From NCBI GenBank assembly GCA_047967505.1, contig CM106540.1: a DNA stretch of 64,000 bases. One strand, given 5' to 3'. The stretch's first letter is position 1; each line of letters starts with the position of its first letter. Below the pieces are notes generated by a model, which did no database searches, had not been told where the DNA came from, and was given only the letters and a program-made list of their open reading frames with translations. The stretch comes from Dipteris shenzhenensis. Its lineage: Eukaryota > Polypodiophyta > Polypodiopsida > Gleicheniales. Of this stretch, positions 47,830 to 59,254 are shown one piece after another. The translations under genes and the position numbers were made by a program.

Positions 47830-50800
47830 ACCTCCCACTTAAAGGACAATGTGCCTTTAAGGGAGAACATCCAATGCCCATCAATACACGACAATACTCA
47901 AACCGCTGACTAGGTAGACTCTTCGTCAGCATATCTGTAGGGTTATCATCTGTATGAACCTTGACAAGCTCTATGCGCTTGTCCTCAAGTACCTCCCTGA
48001 TGAAATGGTACCTGACCTCAATGTGTTTGGTCTTTGCATGAAAGACCGGATTCCGTGCTAGCTGAATAGCACTCATGGAATCACTATGCAATGTCGGTAC
48101 ACCTGTATGAATCCCCAAATCTCCCACTAGCCGATCAAGCCATATAGCCTCCTTGCAACCCTCTGTGGCTGCAACATACTCAGCCTCTGTGGTAGACAAA
48201 GCCACGCACTTCTGTGCATGAGACATCCACGACACTGCACCACCTGCAAAGGTGAACACATAACCAGAAGTGGATCTCCTACTATCCACATGCCCTGCAT
48301 AGTCTGAATCTGTGTACCCAAGTACACGCATGTCTCCTTTACCAAAGCAAATGCACATCTCCTTGGTACCCTTCATGTACCTCATGATGCACTTAACTGC
48401 CTCCCAATGCCTCTTTCCTGGATTAGCCATATACCGGCTAACAACTCCCACTGCAAATGCAATGTCTGGTCTAGTAGCTATCATAGCATACATAAGACTC
48501 CCAACTGCTGATGCATAAGGAACCTTGGCCATCATGGCCCTCTCCTCATCTGATTTGGGACTATTTGTATGACTCAATTTCACATATGGAGGCAATGGAG
48601 TACTCACTGCCTTCCCCCCCTCCATATTGAAACGCTGTAATACTTTTGTAACATACTCTTTTTGTGAAAGCCAAAGGAGTTTCCTACTCCGATCACGCGT
48701 GATGCGCATACCAAGAATATGACCTGCAAATCCCAAATCCTTCATATGAAAGGCCTCATGCAACTTGGCCTTTAATGCATCTAGCTCATAAGTATTCTTG
48801 CTAGCCAATAGCATATCATCCACATATAGTGCCAGGATTATCAGGCTACTATCCTTAGCCCTTTTAGTGTAGAGGCAGTGATCAATTTCACTCCTTCTGA
48901 AACCCTGGGACCGAATGAAAGCATCAAACTTCTGATACCATTCTCTAGGTGCTTGCTTAAGACCATAGAGACTCTTTTTCAGCTTGCAAACTAAATGCTC
49001 TTTGCCCTTTTCTTCAAAGCCTTCCGACTGCACCATGTAGATGTCCTCATGCAAATCCCCATGCAAGAAAGCTATCTTGACATCCATTTGCATAAGCTCC
49101 ATATCCTCTACTGCCACTAGTCCAAGCATGCATCTAAGTGTGGTCATCTTCACAACCGGAGAGAATATCTCATCAAAGTCCACACCCTTCTCTTGCTTGA
49201 ACCCTTTAGCAACCAAACGGGCCTTGTATCTAGGCACATCATCACCTGTGACCTTCATTTTGTAGACCCATTTACATGGCAATGCTTTCTTTCCATGTGG
49301 CAAAGAAACCAAGTCCCAAGTCTTATTCTTCATAAGTGAACTCATCTCTGATTGCATAGCATACTCCCACTTGCGTTGATCCTCACGCATCATAGCCTCT
49401 CTGTAGCAAGAAGGCTCCCCGCAATCAGTAAGCATCACATAGTCTACCCCTGGAACAAACATATCAGGCGGTCTAGACACTCTAGATGATCTTCTTAAGG
49501 GCATTTCAGCTTGCTGTCCCACTTGCATATCAGCCACATTTGGCTCATCATTTCCACCAATAGATGATTCATCATCTACCCTTGATTGTATACCTGTGGG
49601 AGTACTTGGTTGTACCATTTCTTGCACATTTGGTGCATGGACAGCTTGCTGCCTATCAACATATGCAGGTGGATTCACATCCTGGAAAGTGATTCTCCTC
49701 ATTTCCACATCCCTCATGGGTGCCTTATGCATCTTCTTCTCATTGAAGACCACATCATGGCTGCGTATGATCTTCTTTGCTTCTGGATCCCAGAGACGAT
49801 AGCCCATCTCTCCACTTTCACCATAACCTAGAAAGATGCATTTCCTAGACTTAGGATCTAGCTTCTTTCGAAGCTCTTTTGGCACATGTGCATATGCCTC
49901 ACACCCAAATATACGCAAATGAGAGTAAGAGGGCTTCTTGCCACTCCATGCCTCTTCAGGAATACCACCATCCAAACTCTTACTAGGTGATCTATTGATC
50001 ACATGCACTGCAGTCTTCATTGCCTCAGCCCAAAAACCACCAAAAAGACTTGCATTGGAAAGCATGCATTGCAACCTTTCTTGAATGGTACGATTCATCT
50101 TTTCTGCAACTGGATTTTGCTCTGGAGTACGAGGGGATGTGAGCTCCCTCTTAATCCCACGTGTATCACAGAAATGCTGAAAGTCATGAGAGAGATACTC
50201 TCCACCATTGTCAGTCCGTAGGCATTTAAGCGTTCTAGCTGACTGATTCTCAACCAAGGCCAGCCATTTCTGAAATACCTGGAACACATCACTCTTCCGA
50301 GCTATAGCATAAGCCCACACTTTCCTAGTTGCATCATCAATGAATGTCACATAGTATTCAGCCCCACCTAATGACCGTGTAGGCATGGGACCACATACGT
50401 CTGAATGCACCAAATCAAGCATTTCAAACTCTTTCTTTCCCCTTCTTTTATGGGCTGATTTAGTCTGCTTCCCATAGAGACAGTGCTCACAAAATTCAAA
50501 ATCAGAGAAACTCAAATGCGGTACATAACCCAAACGGCATAAGAGTTTCATTCCATTCTGGCTCATGTGCCCCAACCTGCAATGCCACAAAGAAGTGCTT
50601 GGCTGCTCGGTTATTGCAACAACATGATCAAATACCCCTGATACATGTAAGGGATACAAAGTCCCACACTTGGCACCCCTGGCCAAAAGCATAGAGCCCT
50701 TCTGAATTTTCCAACTCTGAAAGCCAAAAGTGGTGTGAAAACCAGCATCATCTAGCTGACCCACTGAAATAAGACTCTTGGTCAGCTTAGGCACATGTCT

Positions 50801-51931
50801 CACATGTTTCAAAACAAATGCAGACCCATTTGCAAAAGAAAACTTTATATCACCTGCTCCCACTATGTCACATGCATAGTCATTGCCAAGATGCACACAA
50901 CCTGTCTTTCCACTGTCATAAGTGGAGAACCATTCCCTATGGGGAGTAACATGGAATGAAGCACCAGAATCCAAAATCCAATCCTGGGAATATGCATCAT
51001 CTGAAGTGGTAAGCAACTCTGCAGATAAACTAGACATGAAGAGAACATCATTGTCACTATCATGTGTGACTGCATTGATCTCCTCGATCTTCACTTTTCC
51101 TTTGTCCTCCCGTGGACTCTCTTCCTTTTGATTTGCACCCCAATTTGCATTCTTTTTCTTATCCTTTTGCTCTCTTTTCAGCTTGTAGCAATCCTTTTTC
51201 ATATGGCCCTTCTTGCCACAATGGTAACACTCAATGTTCCGTGCCCTGGATTTGCTACGTGACTTCACTCTTTCTTGGGACTTCCCCCTGAACTGTGATC
51301 TGCCCCTTTGCACATTTAAGGCTGCATCCTGCTTGTTGCCATCCATAGACTTCCATCTAATCTCCTCAGCCAACAAGCTACCCACAACATCATCAAATTT
51401 CAGTACTCCACCAGGTGCAGAGTTACTGACAGCTGTACGGAAGGTATCCCATGAGGATGGCAATTAACATAAGAGAAATATTGCCTTAGTCTCCACATCA
51501 AAATTCATTTTCTGAGCCTGAAGCTGGCTGAAAATAATATTGAATTCATTCAAATGAGAAGCAATGGAGACCCCTTCCTTCATCTGCAGCTCAAACAACC
51601 TCTTCATGAGGTAAACTTTATTAGAGGCAGTTTCCTTCTCATAAGTGGCACACAGTTTCTTCCACAAATCTTCCGTAGTCTGCTCATTTACTACTGTGAA
51701 ATAAACTGACTCTGCAAGATGAAGTCTAATAGTAGACTTTGCTAATGCATCCAACTCATTCCAATCATCCTCAGACATATTTGCAGGCTTAGCTTCAATC
51801 CCTGCCAAGGGTTTAATCTGCTTCTTTTGAATAAGCACATCCCTTATTTGTTCTTTCCACAAAGAAAAGTTTGTCCCATCAAACTTTTTAATGCTGAAAA
51901 ACTCCTTTTCAGACGTGGAAGAGGATGCCAT
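47801..51931 (-). CDS. Gag-Pol polyprotein of inner copia element (one internal stop)
   Basis: Start ATG at 51,931 (MASSSTSEKEFFSI), 1,375 codons plus one internal stop. Gag residues 1-155 contain the copia Gag core (DLWKKLCATYEKE). TAA at 51,466-51,464 follows AIFLLC, exactly at the LLC.LP junction where relatives read through. Then come a zinc knuckle CYHCGKKGHMKKDC (about 235), protease DSGAS (about 322) and the pre-integrase LWHCRLGHMS. Integrase has the D, D and E of HSDVCGP, RTDNGGEY and AEKMNR. Reverse transcriptase has YVDD. RNase H has TDSDYAG, STTEAEY and LHSDSMSA. All catalytic motifs are present, so the single stop is the only visible defect; read-through or one sequencing error would restore it. 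Confidence 0.92.
47830..47840 (-). promoter_or_regulatory. Polypurine tract of inner element
   Basis: Minus-strand AAGTGGGAGGT abuts the 3' LTR and would prime plus-strand DNA synthesis. Confidence 0.8.
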
Positions 51932-53343
51932 GATGCAAATGAAACAAAATCCCAAATGCTAGTGCCTGCAAGAGAGAATCACACCAAATACTAGGTGCAC
52001 CCAAATGTGTATGCCACAATAGAGTGAAATATCACCAAAACTCAAAACTCAAAGCATCTGACTCATGTGCATATACTATGCATCCATATGAGCAAATCTG
52101 GCCCAAAAGAAAATGCCAATAAGTGCCAAATGACTCAAGCATAAACACTGTCCACTGGCATATGCATCAATAATGTCTCATCCAAGAGAGCATAGCACTA
52201 TCAGTGCGTCACCTGCAATGTGTCAAAGCTGTCCCTCAGCATAAAATAGCATCCATGTGCAAAGCATCCATAAAAATAGCATCCCACAAGGCAATTTGGG
52301 CATATCAGCGCATCCAACAAGGACCGCAATGCATCCAAATGGCCTATAAATCATCCACTGCAACCCAATGCATACCACGAATGAGCGCACACTGCTCAAA
52401 CTACAACCAGAGTGATCTGCATAAGGTATGCTCAAGAAATCATAGTCCCACGGTAATGAGCGCTACTGAAAATAGAACCTGAGATGCTTCAAAACATGGG
52501 CGCCATTGCATAATCGGACTTAGCAAGAAAATCTGCAAATATCTCTCTTCTGCCAGAACTCCAAAATCCCAACCAATGAGTGAGAAATGGGAGTCAACAC
52601 TTATCCACTGCCATGTGGCATAAATCTAAGGTTTCAAAACCTTAGTATGAAAAATGCATAACAGAGAGACGAAATCGAATACACAGAGATTTATAACTCT
52701 GAAAATCCTTCACCGAATCGCGCAAGAACTGATAGGTAGGGGTTTTTGGGCGTCCGGAACGCAATGGGACAGACGGTTTTGGAAACCGTGGTCTCAATCA
52801 CTGGGTTCAACACACGGACTGAAAAACGTTTTTGGAAACAGAGCTATCTGTAAACTCCACCGGAGTGCGAATGATGAGCAACATAGAAGTTTTAGGACCT
52901 CCTGAGTCCACCGGAACTGACAGATCTGCAAATGGTTGCTCCAAACTTGAGTTCCAACACCCGGGCAAAAAACGCAGGAATTGACACAGTGAGTCAGAAA
53001 TCCACTGAAATGATCTCAGATTCAAGAATGAAGGTGTTTCCAAGCTCCTGAAGTAATGTGGACACCAAAAGCAAGCAATAGTTGCCTCCACAAGTCAATA
53101 CGGAGTCTCTGTCATCGAACGGAACAGGGAAAAGCTCAAAAAACGACTTTTTCTTTGAAAGCTCTTAACAGGCTCTCAAAACCACTTCGCAAAGCCAAAG
53201 TGACTTTTCCAAAGGTTCCTCCAAGGTCTCTGCACACTCGGATGCAAGTAAAGTCACCCACAAAGCTTCCCACAGAGCTTCTCCTTCCTCCCACAGAGCT
53301 GCTGAGCTTCAAGCATTCACGCACGCTCAGCTAGATCACCCGG
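51932..53343 (-). other. Leader of inner element
   Basis: About 1.4 kb between the primer site and gag. The frames within it are short and show no family features, so this is an untranslated leader and probably holds packaging signals. Confidence 0.7.
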
Positions 53344-53355
53344 GCTCTGATACCA
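53344..53355 (-). promoter_or_regulatory. Primer binding site of inner element (tRNA-iMet)
   Basis: Minus-strand TGGTATCAGAGC, separated from the 5' LTR by two bases. Same initiator tRNA-Met primer as the other elements. Confidence 0.93.
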
Positions 53356-53357
53356 GT

Positions 53358-53538
53358 TGAGAGTGCTCTCAACGGAAGCAAGAACGGAAGAGGGAGAGAG
53401 AGCGAGAGAGAGAGACAGAGAGCCACACAAGTTTTGGTGGGTGCAGAACCACCCTAATCTTCTTTTTCATTCATTTATATATGTGTTTGAGTATTGTACA
53501 TAACTGGGGTTAAGGCACAGTGACCTTTAACCCCCACA
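53358..53538 (-). repeat. 5' LTR of inner element
   Basis: 181 bp, matching the left LTR base for base in a hand comparison. Confidence 0.95.
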
Positions 53539-53543
53539 TCACC

Positions 53544-55335
53544 TCCCCTTAGTGCATGCATTGCTACTTAAGGTGGTCAAGTGTGGTTTTTACATGTCAA
53601 TACCTCCCCTGGGTGCTTTCATAGCTACTCTCAGGTGGTCAGGCTTGATTTACAAAACATAGGCAAGGTTGGCAAGGTTTTTGCTTTTCAATACATTCCA
53701 TTTATGTCACTTTTTGGCTCATGGCTTGATGACGATACGTTTGCTTCTTTGCTTGATGTAGCTTCATGCATGATGCTTCCATGTGCCTTGATGCTTTATG
53801 TGTGGATGCCATGCTTTTTGCTATGGTCATCTCATGCACTGGTGCTTTTGGCATGCTTTGTGCATTCATGCGTCGCTTTTCCATTTGTTGCAAAGGTCTT
53901 ACCAATTGATTACTTTCAATATTGGCAGTGTCTAATTGCATACAATGATTTTGATCTGATAAGCGCATAGAGCTCGAAAAGACGATAACTTTTCCTTTTT
54001 GGAGCGTGTGTAAATTCTTCCTGGATTGCAAGTTATGGCTTGTCGAAGTTTTTGTGAAAAAGAAGGGCCTTTGATGATGTGGCACAGGGTTCATATGCTG
54101 CTTGTAAGACTATGGTTGGCAAGGGGTTACTGTGCTGATGTGGCCTTGTGCCATGTGGTAAAACATTCACTTAACCAAACCTCAATAAACCTAACCATGG
54201 TCATATCCAATCTTGACACGTGTCAATCAATGGGAACCTTAGCAAGAAACCTTCTAGATACTCTGTCGACTCTTCTCCTTTGTCGTTGAAGCTGCTCGCT
54301 GCTTTCTTCATAGAGGTTGTTGAATGGTTTGGAGAGGTCAAACTCGTGTGATGATGGCAAGGCTTGGAGCACGTTTTGGAGATGTAGATGGCGCAGATAT
54401 AGATCCGCAGAGCTCGTGGAGCGTGATGCTGAGGCAAGAGGTCTATCGGCTGGCTGGGCGTAGCAATCGTTGCAGAGATTCCGTCTAGTTTGGAGAGGTC
54501 TAGGGAAGGCATATGAGTTCATCGTTGGAGTGCTGAAGCTTTCAAAAGCTGCAGCCCGTGGCCTTGAAGTGTGGTCGTTGTCATCAATAGTTGCTGCAGA
54601 AGGTGTCGCAGGTCATTGAGGAAGCTCTGTTGATGAAGGTCGGGCTGCTAATGCGCTGATGGCGACTGTTGGCAACGTTTGGAGAGGTCGTTGAGGTCAT
54701 AGATGGCACGCTGGGCTAGGCTAGAGCACTGTAGAAGCTGCTTGGGAGTTGTTCGGGCTGAGCGTCAGATCTTGTGTGTGCAGGGCAGTCGACTGCAAAG
54801 CGTTGCTCGCAGGATATGGCTTTTGTGTCACAACAGTTAAAGATTTGGAAGCTGGAGCTACCCCGTGTGCATGGAGCCGCCAAGAGATACTATTGGAGGT
54901 TGGTTCAGTAGAGGTCGTGCTGCAGCACGTCAATGGAGAGCCATCTATGGAGGCACTTGATTGCTCTTGGATATGGGGAGCTGCAGAGTTTGTTGCTCAT
55001 TGGAAGGAGCGCTGTCTTGCTTGTTGAAAGGAGCGCTATCACTCAGACTAAAATCCCTCACCTCTCTATCTCTCTCTCTCAGCACAAAGAGTGGACTCAC
55101 AAGAGCTCTCTCTTTTTCACAATGGAACTCTCACAAAACAATTGAACGGAAATCTTCAACTCTCATGGACGGAATTCTTTCACAAGAAGAATGAATCTAG
55201 ATCTCTCTCACTACTCAAGAAACACTCTAAAGAACTCTCTAGATCTAAAACTAATCTTACATTCTGAAACTAATCTAGGAATGGGAGCAATCCTAGTGAA
55301 CTACTAATGAGCTAAACTAGGAGAGCTAAACCTAT
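53544..55335 (-). other. Internal region of middle element (no gag-pol)
   Basis: The frames here have no retrotransposon motif. At 53,963-54,085 the minus strand carries CCAGGAAGAATTTACAC, CCAAAAAGGAAAAG and CACATCATCA, homologous to the outer leader at 45.69-45.85 kb. The part next to the 5' LTR (54,260-55,335) is GC-richer and then CTCT-rich, also like a copia leader. Confidence 0.6.
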
Positions 55336-55347
55336 GCTCTGATACCA
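55336..55347 (-). promoter_or_regulatory. Primer binding site of middle element (tRNA-iMet)
   Basis: Minus-strand TGGTATCAGAGC directly abuts the right LTR and defines the orientation. Confidence 0.93.
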
Positions 55348-55672
55348 TGACAAAACATGCGTGCCTCAGGATCTATGGAGCACTCTAAGGTGGATGGAAC
55401 CTATGTGGAAACATGATGAAGAGAGTGCTCATGACATGTAGCTCAAGTCAATTAGGTTCCAAGATAGATTAGCTTGGACTCATAAAGAGAATCTTGAGAT
55501 AGTGCAAAGTGCTTGATTGATATTACTTCAAATGAACCTCCCTTTTATAGGTGAGGGTACTTACATCCATATGCTTGCTCACATGTGGGATATCTCCTCC
55601 ATGCCATGTGGCAGCTTACCCTTTGCTCATACCTTTGCTCTACATGTGCTCATGGCACCACAACTCTCAACA
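55348..55672 (-). repeat. 5' LTR of middle element
   Basis: 325 bp, partner of 47,256-47,580. A frame that appears to run from this LTR into the outer gag (55,551 onward) is an artefact of the junction. Confidence 0.92.
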
Positions 55673-55677
55673 AGGCA

Positions 55678-58600
55678 AAGGCAAAAACAGAGGTAGATCA
55701 TATCAAAAAAGTGGTCATCATCAACAAAATCAAAGTCAGAATCAGCATCAGCATCAGCATCATCCTCAGCAAAGAGGAAATCATTCCAATCGAGGAAGAT
55801 TCCAAGGACGAGGGAATGCATCCACCAATGTGTCAAACATTCAGTGCAACTACTGTCACAAGTTTGGACACTATGAAAGAGATTGCCGCAAGAAGCAGTG
55901 CAACCAAGGCGATCAATCCAACAGAGGGAATTCCCGAGGAAGAGGAAATCATCGTGGTGGACATTCTAGTCACAGTCATTTTGCAAATGAACATGGAAAT
56001 ATGTTTCTTGCAAGTGAGGAATTGCATCAGACTGATACAATGCACCTAGACACTGATTTCAATCCCAAAGAGGATTACAATTATCAAGTCGACTAAGCGG
56101 AACAAGATCCTTGGTTCATCGACAGCGGTGCATCATCTCATATGACAAATCATCAGGAATGGTTCACAGAAATGAAACCATTAGAAGGACAGAAAAATGT
56201 CATCAACACAGCAGACAATACACCGAATCCAGTTCAAGGGACAGGTGTTATCCCTATGAACAATTTCACTGGTACAAAAGGATTAGTCAAAGATGTGCTC
56301 TATGTTCCGAAGCTCAGCAAGAACCTTTTATCAATAGGTTAAATGATGGAACACAACTACAAAGTCATCTGCGATGGTGATGAATGCACTATCAGAGACA
56401 AATCCAAAAGATGTTAGCTAGTAGCAAAAGGTGTCAAGGAAGGACGCTTATATAGGATGCTAGCTACAGTACCAGATAAGCATGCCATGTTAGCTCAAAC
56501 GCAACAGATGCCACTATCTGCAAAATGGCACAAGAGATATGGTCATGTCAATTTCAAGTACTTGTTAGATCTCAAGAATCAGAATATGGCAATTGGGATT
56601 CCGAAGCTACAGTTTCTTGGAAAAGTTTGTAAAGCATGCTGCTTCGGCAAACAAAAGCGAGCCAACTTTGTCAAAAGTACCTCTCATGCACGAGGTATTC
56701 TTGATTTGATTCATACAGATGTATGGGGTTATGCCCAGACCTGCAGCATCAATGGTTCACTTTACTACTTGACCTTCATCGACAACTACAGTAGATATTG
56801 TTGGGTCTACTTTCTGAAAGAGAAATCTGAAGTGTTTTCCAGATTTCAAGAATTCAAAGCCATGGTAGAAAACCAAACACGTAGAAAGATCAAGGTCATG
56901 AGATCAGACAGAGGAGGTGAATACATGTCTTCAGCATTCATGAACTTTTGCAAAAATCATGGCATTCGAAGACAATTCACATGTGCAGATACTCCTCAGC
57001 AGAATGCAAGAGCTGAAAGGAAGAATGTGACTTTAGCAAATAGTGCTAGAGCAATGCTTAGTGAAAAGCATCTTTTGAATCAGTATTGGGCAGAAGCAAT
57101 AGCTACAGCAAACTAGTTGCTTAATCGGCTTCCTACCGAATCGATACAAGGTATGACTCCTTATGAAGCATTCACTGGACACAAGCCATGCATTGGGCAT
57201 CTCCACATATTTGGTTGCATAGCATATGCCCACATATATGATGATCATCGCAGAAAATTGGATGTGAAGTCACACAAATGCATCATGGTTGGCTACAGTG
57301 AAGAAAGCAAAGCATACAAATTGTATGATCCCATCAACCGCAAAGTCATTATCTCCAGAGATGTAATCTTTGATGAGGAATCAAAATGGAAAACCTCACC
57401 TACACAGGAGATAGAAGCATCGACTTCACAGACATCTACAGAACAGGTTGATGAAGAAGAGCACAAATTGCCAGCAACACCTCAAGCAGAGCCACAGCAG
57501 CTCAGACGGTCTACTAGGGAAAGCAAACCTCCAGCCAGATTGACATATGCTTAGAAAGGCAAAGCAATTCAAGTGGAAACCACCAACTATGCTCTTATGA
57601 CTACCATCATGGCTACAGAAGAGCCAGTGTACTTCGAAGACGCAGTAGACAAGCTAGAATGGCAAACTGCTATGAATGAAGAAATGGATGCTTTGTATAA
57701 AAATAACACTTGGGAATTATGCGACCTTCCACCAGGAAAGAAGGCCATAGCCAACAAATGGGTATACAAAGTGAAGTACAATTCAGATGGCAGTATTCAG
57801 AGATACAAAGCCAGATTAGTTGCAAAAGGATTTGCACAACAATACGGTCAAGACTATGATGAGACTTATGCTCCAGTAGCAAAGATGGATTCCATACGGT
57901 TCTTGATATCACTAGCGACACTCAGCAAATGGAATGTGTATCAGCTCGATGTCAAGAATGCATTTCTCAATGGTTAGCTAGACGAGGAAGTCTACACGCA
58001 ACAACCAACAGGTTATGTTGAACCAGGAAAGGAGAAAAAGGTTTGCCATCTCAAGAAAAGTCTCTACGGCTTAAAGCAAGCACCCAGAAGTCGGTACAGC
58101 AGAATCGACAAGTATTTTGCCGATCTGGGATACATGAAGTCCAATGTAGATCATACTCTCTACTACAAAGTTCAAGGGGAAGATATTACTATTGCACTTT
58201 TGTACGTAGATGATCTGATTGTGACAGGAAGCAAGGATAGCTTCATTAGAAAATTGAAACAAGATTTATCTGCAGAGTTCAACATGAAAGATCTTGGACT
58301 TATGCACTATTGTCTTGGAATTGAGTTCTGGAGAGATTCAGATAGCACATTCATGAGTCAGGTCAAGTATGTTGACAGTCTCCTGAAGAAGTTTCATATG
58401 GCAGATTGCAAGATTGCAGCCACTCCCATGGAATAGAGTTTGAAACTTACTAAAGACTCAGAAAAGCCTACAGTCAATGACAGATACTACAGGCAACTCA
58501 TCGGATCTCTTATATATCTGACAATCACATGGCCAGATATTTGTTATGCAGTAAGCTCACTAGCACAGTTTATGGCAAATCCAAAATAGTCTCATTAGAA

Positions 58601-59118
58601 TGCAGCCAAAAGAGTCTTGAGATACATTAGAGGTACAAGACAGTTTGGGATAGAATACAGAGGAAGTCATCCATGGTTGCATGGATACTGTGGCAGTGAC
58701 CATGCCGGAGATCATGAGACCAGGAGATCGACACAGGGATATGCATTTTTCCTTGGTCAAGGTGCTATATCATGGTTATCAAACAAACAGCCAACTGTTT
58801 CTTTGTCTTCGACTGAAGCAGAATATAGAGCACTCATACAGGTGCATGTGAGGCTATATGGCTCAGAAGACTATTGTTAGAAACAGATTACTTTGATGAG
58901 TCAAAGCCAACAACAATATATTGTGATAATCAATCGGCTCAAGCATTGGCCAAAAATCCAGTATATCACTCCAAGACAAAGCACATTGATGTTAGAGAGC
59001 ACTTCATCAGAGAAAGAGTGTTGGTGACATCACACTGTAGCATTGTGATAGCAAAGAAAATGTTGCAGACATCTTTACCAAACCACTCGGTAAAGAGCTA
59101 TTCGAGAAACACTGACTA
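55678..59118 (+). pseudogene. Outer element gag 3' part and pol
   Basis: Continues gag in phase after the insertion. In order: zinc knuckle CNYCHKFGHYERDC (about 55,850), protease WFIDSGASSHMT (about 56,115), pre-integrase KWHKRYGHVN, and integrase HTDVWG, RSDRGGEY and AERKN. Reverse transcriptase runs from NTWELCDLPPGKKA, with YVDD near 58,200, and RNase H has STEAEYRAL near 58,820. Stops are at 56,094 (TAA), 56,340 (TAA), 56,415, 57,114, 57,552, 57,975, 58,434, 58,587 and 58,596 (all TAG). A frameshift near 58,845 precedes EAIWL, and another lies near 59,010-59,060. The pre-RNase H Asp in the DSDWAG block is Gly here. Coding capacity is lost. Confidence 0.88.
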
Positions 59119-59245
59119 GCTCTTGGTTTGACGCAGAGGAAGGACATTCCCATTAAAGGGGTGTGATGGAATGTAATGCTCAGTCCTTCTTCGATTCCCC
59201 AGAATCATCATCTTGAGGGAAGGCCTACTTCATGATGTTGATCTT

Positions 59246-59254
59246 GAGGGAAGG
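59246..59254 (+). promoter_or_regulatory. Polypurine tract of outer element
   Basis: GAGGGAAGG immediately before the 3' LTR. Confidence 0.75.

Larger units (their letters stand above)
47649..53538 (-). mobile_element. Inner Ty1/copia element, Tnt1/Tork-like, nearly intact
   Basis: A 5,890-bp element with 181-bp LTRs at 47,649-47,829 and 53,358-53,538, flanked by a perfect TCACC duplication (47,644-47,648 and 53,539-53,543). By eye the two LTRs are identical. The primer site lies 2 bp inside the right LTR, so transcription runs on the minus strand. A polypurine tract precedes the left LTR. Gag-pol is one frame interrupted by a single TAA. A non-coding leader of about 1.4 kb (51,932-53,343) precedes gag. 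The domain order PR-INT-RT-RH defines copia, and the Gag and pol sequence style fits the Tnt1/Tork group. Confidence 0.95.
47256..55672 (-). mobile_element. Middle non-autonomous LTR retrotransposon, inserted in the outer gag
   Basis: LTRs of 325 bp at 47,256-47,580 and 55,348-55,672, flanked by a perfect 5-bp duplication AGGCA (47,251-47,255 and 55,673-55,677). On the minus strand the LTR reads TGTTGAGAGTT...TTTTGTCA, the same ends as the outer element. The primer site lies next to the right LTR, so that LTR is 5'. Without the nested inner element it is about 2.5 kb, with 1.87 kb internal and no gag or pol motif in any frame. Hand alignment of the LTRs gives 4 differences. Its leader is related to that of the outer element. 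I read it as a deletion derivative of the outer family that needs enzymes in trans. Confidence 0.88.

Noticed and set aside
55551-55677. Apparent fusion of an upstream frame to the outer gag knuckle region
   Set aside because: The upstream part is the LTR of the middle element; the fusion is a by-product of the insertion junction.
46505-58598. Programmed recoding or RNA editing of the outer gag-pol stops
   Set aside because: Eleven stops plus frameshifts and a lost pre-RNase H Asp point to decay; U-to-C editing is known from plant organelles and not from nuclear retroelements.
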